Source: Gracilariopsis chorda
Taxonomy: Eukaryota; Rhodophyta; Florideophyceae; Gracilariales; Gracilariaceae
Reading direction: 5' to 3'
DNA length: 64,000 bases
NCBI GenBank assembly: GCA_003194525.1
Contig: NBIV01000082.1
Coordinates: forward strand, 1 to 64,000
The notes under the pieces were generated by a model that was given only the letters and a program-made list of their open reading frames with translations, was not told where the DNA came from and did no database searches. The position numbers and the translations under genes are program-made. Below, one piece after another: positions 30,110 to 39,656 of this stretch. How positions within the stretch are numbered: the stretch's first letter is position 1; every line of letters begins with the position of its first letter.

Positions 30110-31363
30110 ATGGCGCCGTCCACCGATAACATGTACGCCCTCACAGACTTTCCAGAGAAGTATTCGTATAACCCTAGCGACGATCAGTTCCGCTCTCATC
30201 TTCTGTCCACCCTGCTTCATTCCCCCACCACAGCTCACAAAATCTGCGACGTCGTCCTCATAACTTCCGATCATCATAAAGTGCCGGCATGTCGAGCGCT
30301 TCTAGCAGTGCACAGCGAGTACTTTCGAACCCTCTTCTTCTCCGAATTCAAGCAATCCGAACCCGATGCCATTCAGCTTACCATGCGCAGCTCCGTGCTT
30401 CACCACGTCTTGACCTTTGCTTATACCGGACATTGCGCGCTTGTCAGGGACATGTTGGACAGTCCACATTTCTCTCACTTCTTTCGCAAACATGATGAGC
30501 TTAGATTGCTCGTTGAGCTCGCTGCAGCCGCTGATTACTACGGCTTTGTACTCTTGCATCGTTGGTGTGACTCCGCTTTGCACCGAATCTGCACCCGTTT
30601 TCACGCCGCTGCTTGCACCGTTGTGCAGGCCATGAGTGATAATGACGCCAGTCATCCCTCCCGAGCTTTGCTTGTCAAACTCATCAGGTCCAATTGTAAG
30701 ACTGCTTTCAACGTTCCGCAAAGCGTGTCAGATGACTCTACTTTTATGAGCAACGCATTCATGTCATTTGGACAGACGCCTTCCACCCCTCAACCAGTGT
30801 TTGTTCCGCGTACCGACGTTTTTGGAGCCCCTTTACAATCTCGTCGCAGTGAGAAAAACGTTATAACGCCGTTTTCATCCATGCCTCAAACCAATCCGGT
30901 GCAGCAAGTTTTATCGGATCCCAATACTTATGGCATTCTTGAGCTCTCGCCTCAGGTGCTTGATGAAGTATTGTCAGACAGTTTGGCATCGAACACGCAT
31001 GAGTATCTCGTGCAGTGTATTTTCTACTGGGTCACGCGCGGGTCCATCCTGAGAAGGAAGAATTGCAAGCTAAAGCCTGTCAAATCATCCTCAACCAAGC
31101 GTGAAGCCGCTTGCAAGTCGGAAAACACTGTGAACAAAAAAGAGTCAAAGCATTCTACTTGTGATTCGCAACAGCTTATTCTGGTTGATGATGACAGGTT
31201 TGAATGGGGAAAGAAGTTCGTGTCCAGGCTGGATTTAAAAGCTATGCGTATTCGTTTTGTTCATGATTTCGTCATTCCTACGGGCCTTGTGGAGAATGTT
31301 GACCTGTTGGATATGCTCTGGAATTATGTATTGTCTACTACTTGCGCCATTGCCGAGTTGTGA
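30110..31363 (+). CDS. BTB/POZ domain protein
   Basis: 417 residues from MAPSTDNMYALTDF, preceded by a CT-rich leader (about 30020-30080) that looks like a promoter or 5' UTR tract. An upstream Met at 29852 would run through that tract and is rejected. The BTB fold is at about residues 35-150: CDVVLITSDHHKVPACRALL, SEYFRTLFFSEF and HHVLTFAYTG. A helical BACK-like region follows (LLVELAAAADYYGFVLLHRW). The last third has a Ser/Thr-rich spacer and another helical segment (LSPQVLDEVLSDSL). BTB proteins dimerise and often act as substrate adaptors for Cullin-3 ubiquitin ligases. No kelch or MATH domain was seen. Confidence 0.85.
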   Translation: MAPSTDNMYALTDFPEKYSYNPSDDQFRSHLLSTLLHSPTTAHKICDVVLITSDHHKVPACRALLAVHSEYFRTLFFSEFKQSEPDAIQLTMRSSVLHHVLTFAYTGHCALVRDMLDSPHFSHFFRKHDELRLLVELAAAADYYGFVLLHRWCDSALHRICTRFHAAACTVVQAMSDNDASHPSRALLVKLIRSNCKTAFNVPQSVSDDSTFMSNAFMSFGQTPSTPQPVFVPRTDVFGAPLQSRRSEKNVITPFSSMPQTNPVQQVLSDPNTYGILELSPQVLDEVLSDSLASNTHEYLVQCIFYWVTRGSILRRKNCKLKPVKSSSTKREAACKSENTVNKKESKHSTCDSQQLILVDDDRFEWGKKFVSRLDLKAMRIRFVHDFVIPTGLVENVDLLDMLWNYVLSTTCAIAEL

Positions 31364-31834
31364 CTCTCACACACAAAAGTGTCATATGCCTTGTGGGGGA
31401 TGTTAATCTCTTTGTATATTTGACGGACGCATCGCATTGTAGTACTCTTTGTAGAAGCTTATTATTTGTTATACACACACACACACGCACAAGTACCCTA
31501 GTACCTTCGGTCGCAGTATGCTGCTTACCGTTTGCACTAATTTAAGTGATGCGTTTCTTTGACTGACTCGGCTAAACCCATAATTTGTGATCTATGGAGC
31601 TCTTCGTTTTGTGTGAAACGCTTCGATTAGAAAGCAAGACCTAACTCAGTGGTACTCACGACTCGGTCAGCTAAGCTTACAAGGGTAAGCCACCAACGTG
31701 AGTGGTTTCTCCAGTATCGAGTGCTGAATATCTCCAATAGGACCAAAACCTTTCAAAAGGAACTGGTCTGCTCTAGCATTTCGAGAGTCAAAAACTCAAA
31801 AGGGTTCATAGACACCCTCATTTACGACCACAGT
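31364..31834. other. 3'-3' intergenic spacer
   Basis: Between the converging BTB and ACLA genes. It holds a CA dinucleotide run near 31473-31490. No gene seen. Confidence 0.6.
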
Positions 31835-33199
31835 TTAGTACCCCTCTTCAATCCATCGAATTCCTAGCGAAACAATATGAGTCATGTTAGTATCAGGCCC
31901 GTACACCTCTATCGGGATGTCAAGTGTGTTACCCAGATCCCGCATTAGTTGGAGACCGGCCTTGTAGTTTGGACCACCACGTCGAACGAAGACCTTCACT
32001 TTGGCCATTTGAAGCTTGCCATGGAAATCAGTCAACGCTTGCTGCAGGCCACCAAGCGTAGCTGCAATATCGCTAAAGTTGGCCACACCACCGCCGCACA
32101 GCAGGGCACGGCGACCACCGTCCGCATTGTGAGTCACAAGATCAAGAAGCGTTCTGGCATACAAATATGTTTCTTGCTCTTTCGGGTTTCCGGAGTATTC
32201 TGCATAGTTTCCCAGCTCGTCCCCGTAGCCAAGCTGGACCACTTGATCAGCATATATCACAGATGCTCCACCCCCTGCGACCATGGTCCACATGCGTCCA
32301 TGCGGATTCAACACCGTCAGTTTGAGTGATGCACCAGATTTGTCGTCCATCGCTTGTACAACTCGTTCTTCTTCGGACTTTTCACGGCCCCACGGTTCCG
32401 GAAACTCCAAATCAGATCCCCAAACTTTTGCGTTCTTAAATGACGCATAGGAGTCAAGTTCAACTCTGGAGTCGAGAATGGTGGGAAGACCTGATGAATC
32501 AAGAGCAAGCGGATTCATTTCCAGTAACGTCATATCGAGTTCCACATAAGTTTCAAAGCAAGCCGTAATGAAGTCAGCGAGCGTGGATTTGTGGTGTTCC
32601 GGAATGCCGTCATCTGCAAGAAGAGGATAAACGTGTTGCTCACGGACGATAGGCGATGCCGACTCTGGTTCGCCACAGGGGACAACCACAGATTTGACTT
32701 TGTCCCAATTTTCTTCGATCTCAATTCCCCCACAAGCTCCAAAACTCAACCGATCGCCTTCGCGCACAGTCTGGATGCACAGATAAAATTCTTGTTCATG
32801 AGGAACAAAGGGTTCAATCAGAAATGTTGTGAGAACGCCCTTGATGCCTGAGACATCAATTTCCTGACCCATACGCTCCGCAATAAACTGCTGGGCCGAT
32901 TCGTAGTCAGCATTCAACAGCACCAAATTGTTCTTTCCTCGCTTTCCGAAAAGCATGTCTGGTTTGACGACCAGTTTGGTATTCAAAAGCCATGGGTGCT
33001 CTTCTGATAAAGCAGAGTAGAACGATTTTGGGGAACTGGCGGATTTGAGTTTCGTGCTGGAGACTTGGGCTGTTGCGGCCTTCGCTGTCGCTGATGAGTC
33101 TGTGGTGCCAGCTCCGCCTAGTTTGATGCCTTTTCTTTTCTTCAGATGGCGGGTAACGAGGCGTTTTCCGTCATACTCTCTGATCTTCTTCCGAGCCAT
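31835..33199 (-). CDS. ACLA: ATP-citrate lyase subunit A
   Basis: 454 codons, close to plant ACLA (about 423). It opens MARKKIREYDGKRLVTRHLK, continues with LVVKPDMLFGKRGKNNLV (ATP-grasp part) and GACGGIEIEENWDKV, then ELDMTLLEMNPLAL with the metal-binding Glu/Asn. The end is citrate-binding: MVAGGGASVIYADQV, LCGGGVANFSDIAATL, FVRRGGPNYKAGL and VYGPDTNMTHIV. With subunit B it converts cytosolic citrate, CoA and ATP to acetyl-CoA and oxaloacetate. The split A/B arrangement is plant, algal and fungal. Residues about 30-58 form a Ser/Ala/Lys-rich insertion between strands that plants lack. It is divergent from ENY2. Confidence 0.95.
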   Translation of the reverse strand: MARKKIREYDGKRLVTRHLKKRKGIKLGGAGTTDSSATAKAATAQVSSTKLKSASSPKSFYSALSEEHPWLLNTKLVVKPDMLFGKRGKNNLVLLNADYESAQQFIAERMGQEIDVSGIKGVLTTFLIEPFVPHEQEFYLCIQTVREGDRLSFGACGGIEIEENWDKVKSVVVPCGEPESASPIVREQHVYPLLADDGIPEHHKSTLADFITACFETYVELDMTLLEMNPLALDSSGLPTILDSRVELDSYASFKNAKVWGSDLEFPEPWGREKSEEERVVQAMDDKSGASLKLTVLNPHGRMWTMVAGGGASVIYADQVVQLGYGDELGNYAEYSGNPKEQETYLYARTLLDLVTHNADGGRRALLCGGGVANFSDIAATLGGLQQALTDFHGKLQMAKVKVFVRRGGPNYKAGLQLMRDLGNTLDIPIEVYGPDTNMTHIVSLGIRWIEEGY

Positions 33200-33899
33200 T
33201 ACTTACCAGGACGAATATAATCAAATGCGAGCAGCTTGCAGAGATGGGAGGCAAAGGACGAAAGGCGATTGCCGTTGTCTGAATGAGAAAAGTGGCCTGT
33301 AAGACTACGATCGGGCTACGCACAGGCGACGTGTTGGGTTTGTAACACAGAAGAAGCTGAGTGGTGGTGTCAAGCCAAAGCAAAATGCGCAATGCGCCAG
33401 TAGCGCGAAGGATCGATGCTGCTTGGCTGAAACAGGCGTCGATGCGGATTCGGCGAGAACAGCTCGTAGCGGACTGCTAGCTGCGATCATCGGGCCTTGC
33501 AATAGCTGAAGGACACGGCACATAATTTTTTGTGTAAAATACAACCGTGCCGAATAGAGCTCGAACCCGGGAGACCTTCCGAGAGTTCATTCGCGCTCAG
33601 CAGCGAGAGAAGGGAAGGTAAGGCGTACAACATCCGCAGAGTTCCGGAGAGTTTGTAACGACGAGAGACGCCGCCTCAATCCCCCGACGGAAGGTGACGA
33701 GATATCTCCAGCGCCCACTGTGTCACACAGTTCAAAGCCGGCAGGGGTCGTTTCCCATGACAGAATCCTGATACTCGCACCGCTAATCCACACCTATTAA
33801 AGCCTGCCCCTGTTTATCCGCTCAATTGCTCTGCGACGTGGGCTCCATTGCCTGTAAAAGGCTTCCATCTGCCCCTTCTTAATCACGAGCACTTCTTGG
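33200..33899. other. Shared promoter region of ACLA and ENY2
   Basis: 700 bp between two head-to-head starts. No coding region or clear promoter motif was identified. Confidence 0.5.
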
Positions 33900-34414
33900 A
33901 TGAAAAGCGTATCCGAAAATAATACGGCGGCCGACCGTGTCGCGAGACAGGTATTAGAACACCTACAAGAATCAGGGGAACGCGACCGCATCAAAGAATG
34001 GCTTATCAATGACTTGGAGAGCAAGGGTTGGACCGCCATGCTCTTTAAAAGAGCAGAAGAGATTTGCTCTGCTCAATCCCAGGACCCCAAGTTCGGAGCT
34101 ACTTCCGGGAAACCCCCTTCCGTGGACGCACCCCATTCAATGCAAGGCGATGATCTTACCGTGAGAAATATAGCATCCCAGTTATCAAAGGAAGCTATGG
34201 GTACGTTTGCTTTATCATGTCACTGCAGAATATATGAAACCATGACAACAGCGACCTTTTTCTAATTGAAATGTGGCTTTATTGCTTGTATTCCCACGTA
34301 GAATCGGTACCAGAGGCAGTGCGCTCTAAACTAATGCAGGAAGTATTGGATGCAACAAGAGAATTTGTTGCCAGAGAGAACTTCGAAAGCCCTGTGAAGA
34401 AAGAGAGCAAGTAG
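33900..34414 (+). CDS. ENY2: ENY2/Sus1-like SAGA and TREX-2 subunit, one intron
   Basis: Two exons, 33900-34200 and 34302-34414, encode about 137 residues. Exon 1 has ERDRIKEWLINDLESKGW, the ENY2 helix pair. Exon 2, read after splicing, has VPEAVRSKLMQEVLDATREF, matching the family's C-terminal helix (V-P-x-x-V-K-x-E-L-L). The 101-bp intron begins GTACGT and ends ACGTAG, in phase 1. ENY2/Sus1 sits in the SAGA deubiquitinase module and in the TREX-2 mRNA export complex at nuclear pores. An acidic spacer between the helices (AQSQDPKFGATSGKPPSVDA) is longer than in animals. Without splicing the frame would stop soon after exon 1. Confidence 0.82.
34201..34301 (+). other. ENY2: Intron of ENY2, 101 bp
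   Basis: GTACGT donor and CCCACGTAG acceptor. Removing it joins the two conserved halves of ENY2 in frame (phase 1). Confidence 0.8.
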
Positions 34415-35447
34415 TCGAACTATGTCCGTCAGCGCACGTCCCTGTGAACCCGCGTGCTCAATACTTGGAAGCATTCACAATGTGATAGAAGGAATGCAGC
34501 GTACCCGGGGCACTACAAGGGTAGCAATTGCACTTCGTGACAATGCACTTATGTCAATAGCTTTCAATTCTGCGTAACCCTACAGCTTGGGTTAACCACG
34601 AAGTCATCGCAGATACTCAAAAGCGAAGGGCTCAATTGCGCACTTGAGATGCATAAACCACATATGGTTGCCAAACTGAGAGCCTAACGACCCTCAAGAT
34701 GTATGCAACGTCATGTAAGAAAAGATACAAACCAGTTCTCTGCATCCTTACTTATCAGACAAACCTTGTGGACTACGTCCCTGAAGCTTGTCTGTTTTCT
34801 TTGTTCATCCGGTTGAGTGTTTACAACAAGCTTTGCTATTTTTCTCCACATACGGTCCCGCCACAGCCCCGATAGAACAAAGCAATAAAAGCTGACTAGT
34901 GACCGTTCCAGCATGCCACCCGTTGTGTATGATGCTATTACGGGCCGAATGCGCTGGCCCCTGCCTTCGCCCGCATCGGATGTCCCGATATCGGTGAAAT
35001 CTACTCTATGTACAGACTTGAGATGCGCCACGTTACTACTGGCATGAAGTTTTGAGCACAAATCCAACTTCATCATGGCGGTAGGGCAGAAGCCTCCGGA
35101 CGAACACCGGCCGAATGTGGTGATGTGCTTTGTGGGCCTTTCCTCGACACATGTGAGATGGTTGGACTCAAGATGCGCACACACATCGTTCGGTTACATC
35201 ATAGCCAGAGAGCTGACAATGATACATTGCTTATACTCTGAACGTGAACGTTGTTACCCATTGCTTCTTGGAAGAAACCTTTTTCAAGATCCAAGACCCC
35301 GCACAACCAACAAGCTTTTCTTGCTGGGTCTGTACTAACTTGCCTGCAACATACAGCATTTTACAACCAACTGCTACATAAAACTCGAAACAAGCGCTGG
35401 AAACTGGTTACCTGCCGTTCCAACTGCACATATTATCTTCGAACTTC
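34415..35447. other. Intergenic, one dispersed repeat
   Basis: No gene recognised; a 157-codon minus frame lacks any domain. At 35080-35094 the 15-mer ggtagggcagaagcc recurs at 51238-51252, each followed by a variant of catcggccga. Confidence 0.5.
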
Positions 35448-36920
35448 ATGACTACCTTCACATTGAGAAAGCCGACAATACTCATACTCTTGATTTGTTT
35501 CCTTTTGCAACAAGGGCAAGTTCAAGCTCACTCTAATTTAGCTGATCCTCTTCCGACGCGCGAGCTACACTGCCGAGTTGGCGCTCAACAAGGTAGAGAC
35601 TGCTACGGTCCATGCCCTCTACCGGATGACTACGGTCGCCTTAACCATCCATGGATAAACGAACATAATCCAGCGGAAACGTGGAGACGCGGAGATAAGG
35701 TGAAAGTTAGATGGCACCGAGATAACCGTAAGTTCAACAATCATATATCAGCGTCAAACTGTTCTTTCATTCCCCTAGAGGAGATACTGACGGAAAAGAA
35801 ACCTTTCTGTTCCTTTTGAATACGTGCAATGATAACAGACGACGGAACCGGTTTTGTAAGACTGGTTCTTGTGCCCGTTGACAAAATGATGGATAAGAAA
35901 GCGCATGAGAAATACGCATTCCACTTTCTATGTATGAACGAAGGGTTGCATCGGTGTCCAGACCGATCGTATGATACATGTGGAAATGACGCAGAGGGAA
36001 TGGCGTGGCAGAAGGAAGTTGAAGTGCCAACCAGCTATCCAGACGGCGTTTACGTATTTGGATGGTCTTGGTACGGCGGGGGTGACTATCGCGCGATGAG
36101 CTTCTTTGGAGACTATTACAGCTGCAGTTTTGTGGAAATCAAGGGCGGCGTGGCCGTTACTGACGCATACGAGCCCACATGGGACGGGCACAAGTGCGTG
36201 AGCTCAACGGATCGGCTGGGAGTGTGCTGGAAGGAACCGTGCCACGTTGGGAGGATGTATGAAATGGAGCCCGCGGAGTTCAAGAACGGGATAAAGCCAG
36301 AGGCGATTCAGCGGTGGTGGTTCGAAGAGGACGACGCCGATGACAAGCAAAGTGGCAGTTCAGCGTGGGTGGGCTCTGGAGTTGTTTCTGTGGGAGGCCG
36401 TTCTCGTGGGCGATCAGATGTTGATCGCGGAGGGCGCGACGGCGCTGCCGCTTCTCTAGGCATGGACCTGATTGACGGTTCTGGCAGTTCCGATGACACG
36501 CTAGGCGAGTCGGAAGAGAGTCGCGGGTCCAGCGCGGGGTCGCCCGTGCAGGCTGCGGATGATGACAAAGTGTTCAACACGGAGATGATCTCGACAGGCG
36601 CACTGGGCGTGTTCTTCCTGGACTTTTCAAACTGGCAGAAGTTGCCAGTGAAGGACGGAGAGACATACCGACTGGATAACTTCAAGAACGGGATGACGGT
36701 GGAGGCGTTCTACAACGGAGATGTGAAGTACATTGACTTCTTCATCGATGGAGAGTGGGTGCGACGTGAGCGCTCGAAACCGTTTGTGATGAACGGGAAC
36801 AGGGGGAAGCTAATCTTCGGGTGGGAGCCTCCCAAGTTTGTGATTGTGAAGGTGCAGGTGAAGGTGACAACGCAATCGGGAAGGACAGAGGGCTTCGAGG
36901 CGGACATCGAATTCGAGTGA
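35448..36920 (+). CDS. Secreted LPMO-like protein with C-terminal beta domain, one intron
   Basis: Two exons, 35448-35727 and 35839-36920. A signal peptide (ILILLICFLLQQGQVQA) is predicted to be cut just before HSNLADPLPT. That leaves an N-terminal His, the hallmark of lytic polysaccharide monooxygenases, where His-1 holds copper. Splicing the 111-bp intron creates RDNH-DGTGFVRL, supplying a candidate second His. The following VYVFGWSWYGG and FGDYYSCSFVEI match secreted Cys-rich LPMO-like proteins known from oomycetes and fungi. After a Ser/Gly-rich spacer comes a domain with YIDFFIDGEWVRRE and GKLIFGWEPP, perhaps carbohydrate-binding. Substrate is unknown; a cell-wall polysaccharide is a guess. 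Confidence 0.65.
35728..35838 (+). other. Intron of the LPMO-like gene, 111 bp
   Basis: GTAAGT donor, GATAACAG acceptor, phase 1. Unspliced, exon 1 reads into a stop at 35819. Spliced, the His-containing motif is completed in frame. Confidence 0.8.
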
Positions 36921-37632
36921 AGGGGGAGGGGGAGGCGGGTATAGCAAACTAACTAACTGATTGGCGTGTAACATAGGACGAGCACAAGTACAAAACTCTT
37001 TAAGAGATATAATTTAGACGAGAAATCTGGCAGCGGACGGTTGTCGAGCGCGGTATAAAGGGGCGGTGGCGCCGATCGACGTGTACATAACTCTCATCGG
37101 CAAGTGTAAAAACCACATGCGATTTCGTGCCACGCCATCTGTACAATTTGACAATGGCCGATTACAGCTCCCTGCGGACCAACGGCAGTTACGCACATAC
37201 TGTACTGTAGGCGCCCCAAAACGCAAAATCGCGCGCGTGTCCGAAAGGGCACCTCTTTTCATAGCACTGGCGCTCTCAGCGTCAATTTCCCACACGTACG
37301 TCATAATACCAGTGGCGCTGGGTGCCCAACACCCCTTCCCCGCACACCCGCTACTACAATCCCGAAACGCACCGCCGCCAAAGCTGCTTTACTTACACGC
37401 CATCCGGCGCCATCTCCCTTTCGCAGTGGCAAGTACTTGCCTCCCACCCTGTAACCAAGAGCGGCCAGGCAGCTGATATCAGCACGTGGCGGCGACTGCA
37501 TTCGCTGCGGCCGTTACATGGTGCTCAAGTGAACAGTTTGAGATTGCGACGCTGTTGTACTTGATGAGAGCGGGACCGCCCTGAGGTGCACACCGCTCAC
37601 AGTGCTGCTGTCTTACAAACCGAACGTTAATC
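36921..37632. other. Intergenic, no gene recognised
   Basis: Upstream region of the phosphatase gene. Short overlapping frames only, with no domain. Confidence 0.5.
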
Positions 37633-38766
37633 ATGGCGTTATTCCAAATGGAGTCGCGCTCGCGCGCAGCGTTAACTTCACAACCGTTGACCTCATCTGC
37701 GAACGGCGAGCAAACTATTTCAGTACAATTACCCACACCGCCACCGCTGGTCCTACCAGAACAGAAGCGCAGCTCTACAGAGCGCGCCCCAATGTCTGCG
37801 CCACCGATGGCTCTGTGTTCACAAAGTATAGGCGAGTTGAGCAACGAGATGCAAATGGATTTATCCGCGAATCGCAATTTGTTACGTCGCAGTTCACATC
37901 CCCCTACAAAGCTCCCGCCGTTGAATCTATCAGCGTTACATAGCTGTTTCCCCACCCGCGAAGATGTGTGTACGCCACGTCGAAAACTGGAACGCATTGG
38001 ATGTTCATTGTCAAAGTACACCCGCTACCTGTATGTGGGAAGTTATCAATCGATTTCGGAGCACAATGTGCTGCGAAGTAACGGCATTACTCACGTCATA
38101 AACACGGCATGGCGTCGGATACATGAAGAGGCGGCAGGTGTTAAGTACCTATCACTAAAGGTGCGAGACGACTGCTGCGAACAGATTGACGAGATTTTCG
38201 ACATAGCGATTGAGTTTATAGAGGAAGCGAGACGAAGTAACGGAGCGTGTGCAGTGATATGCACGCAGGGAGTGTCGCGAAGTGCAACAATAGCGCTGGC
38301 ATACATGGTCAGCATGGAATGTCGAAGTGTAGAAGAAGCACTTGTAGAACTGCGAAGATGCCGACCTATAGTAGCTCCCAACGCATCGTTCATGCGTCTG
38401 TTAGCGGCGTTTGAACGGCGAGTTCGCAAGGGACGCGACGAAGATTGGGCAGGGCGAGTGACGTGCGTAGGGGCGGAGGACAAGATTTTCGTTGCCAGAC
38501 GGCAAGAAGAATGGAACGAACTGAACGAGGAAGCGGTGTTCGTGGTGGAGCGCGCACGGTGGCAGGGCATTGTAGTGTGGCGCGGACGCAATGTGGGAGA
38601 GCGCATGTGGAGGGAGGCAGTAGTTATTGCGCGGCGCATGGCGGCGCGCGTAGGAGAGGAGCGACGTCGACGCGCCATTTACGAGCCGCTGGCGGCGACG
38701 CAGCTGCTTGCGCAGGGCGATGGTGGGCCGGTTGAAGCGCTTGTGCACAGAGCTGTCCGCTCTTAG
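37633..38766 (+). CDS. MKP1-like dual-specificity phosphatase
   Basis: 377 residues. A low-complexity leader (1-125) precedes the catalytic domain: RYLYVGSYQSISEHNVLRSN, VKYLSLKVRDD (general-acid Asp) and the P-loop VICTQGVSRSATIALAYMV. Cys-210 and Arg-216 are present, but Ile stands where the family has His before Cys. After the domain, residues about 290-345 (LNEEAVFVVERARWQGIVVW then RGRNVGERMWREA) look like a gelsolin-type repeat, as in plant MKP1. Such enzymes dephosphorylate MAP kinases. A TDY-type MAP kinase lies 8 kb downstream. The end of this gene is included in a tandem duplication. Confidence 0.85.
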   Translation: MALFQMESRSRAALTSQPLTSSANGEQTISVQLPTPPPLVLPEQKRSSTERAPMSAPPMALCSQSIGELSNEMQMDLSANRNLLRRSSHPPTKLPPLNLSALHSCFPTREDVCTPRRKLERIGCSLSKYTRYLYVGSYQSISEHNVLRSNGITHVINTAWRRIHEEAAGVKYLSLKVRDDCCEQIDEIFDIAIEFIEEARRSNGACAVICTQGVSRSATIALAYMVSMECRSVEEALVELRRCRPIVAPNASFMRLLAAFERRVRKGRDEDWAGRVTCVGAEDKIFVARRQEEWNELNEEAVFVVERARWQGIVVWRGRNVGERMWREAVVIARRMAARVGEERRRRAIYEPLAATQLLAQGDGGPVEALVHRAVRS

Positions 38767-39080
38767 AAGTGGGGCGGTGCGCTTGTTTGCTTGTTAGGGG
38801 TCGTTGTTGTAGCAGTCTTTGTAGTGATTACTTGGCAACGTTGTACAACTTTTTCAAACGCAGCGCTACTCTGTCAACGTGATTCATCACGAGTTTGATG
38901 TGTGCCGCTGCTACTCAGGGCTGTCCGGCTGTAGAAGTCAAGTTGCGCTTGGTTGCTTGTCGGTCGTCGTTCTTGTAGCTCTCCTTGAAGTCACAACTCG
39001 GCACCTTATACAACTGTTTGAAACGCAACTGTGCTCTGTGAACGTGATTCGTCATGAACTTGGTGTGGTGTGGCTGGTTC
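38751..39080 (+). repeat. Tandem duplication of the phosphatase 3' end
   Basis: The sequence from ctgtccgctcttagaagt at 38753, covering the last codons, stop and 3' flank, is repeated from 38921 (ctgtccggctgtagaagt). The period is about 168 bp with many substitutions. Matching landmarks are tacaactttttcaaacgcag against tacaactgtttgaaacgcaa, and gtgattcatcac against gtgattcgtcat. Confidence 0.85.
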
Positions 39081-39656
39081 CCACCAGAGCTGATGCGGCT
39101 CAGAGAGGTAGCATTTTGCCAGTTGCAAGACAGTTACGACTAGGTACGAATTTCGTACTACGAAGGGTAGAGTCTAAAGGGTTACAAAGGTACCAAAGGT
39201 ACCTGTAGATACCGTGGTGAATGAAGTTCATTCAATGAACTTTTTGTCGGAGAAAACCAAAGAAGAAATCTTGACGGCTTGTGGAACACGTCGTCAACGT
39301 GCGTCTACGCTCCATGTGTACCCTTGGTACACATTGTGCGAAGCCAGCAACGACAGATGCCGCCTGCCGTGTTGAGTGCGAGGCTGTAATGGCAGTTCCT
39401 TGTTGGCGACACTGCGCTGTTGCACGCTCTGCGGGCGTTTCACATTTGTTTATCATCTTGTTGTAGCGTGAAGGCGAACAATGCTTCCATGCACATCGAC
39501 ACTCGCCATCTGCGCCTCGCGCAGCCTAAACTCGCGCAGCCTAAACTCGCGCCGCCTTGCTTCCCTCCCTCGCTCTTCCCCGATATCTCCGCCTTGAGCT
39601 TCTTCACTTCCACCCTCCCCCTCCACTCCCCGCCTCCTTCACCGTCTTCTTTCGAA

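Noticed and set aside
33540-33610. tRNA-like B-box sequence, gagctcgaacccggg
   Set aside because: On the minus strand the T-loop bases are present but the T-stem and acceptor stem do not pair, so no tRNA is called.
34711-35184. 157-codon minus frame
   Set aside because: No recognisable motif, overlaps a dispersed repeat and has no support from neighbours.
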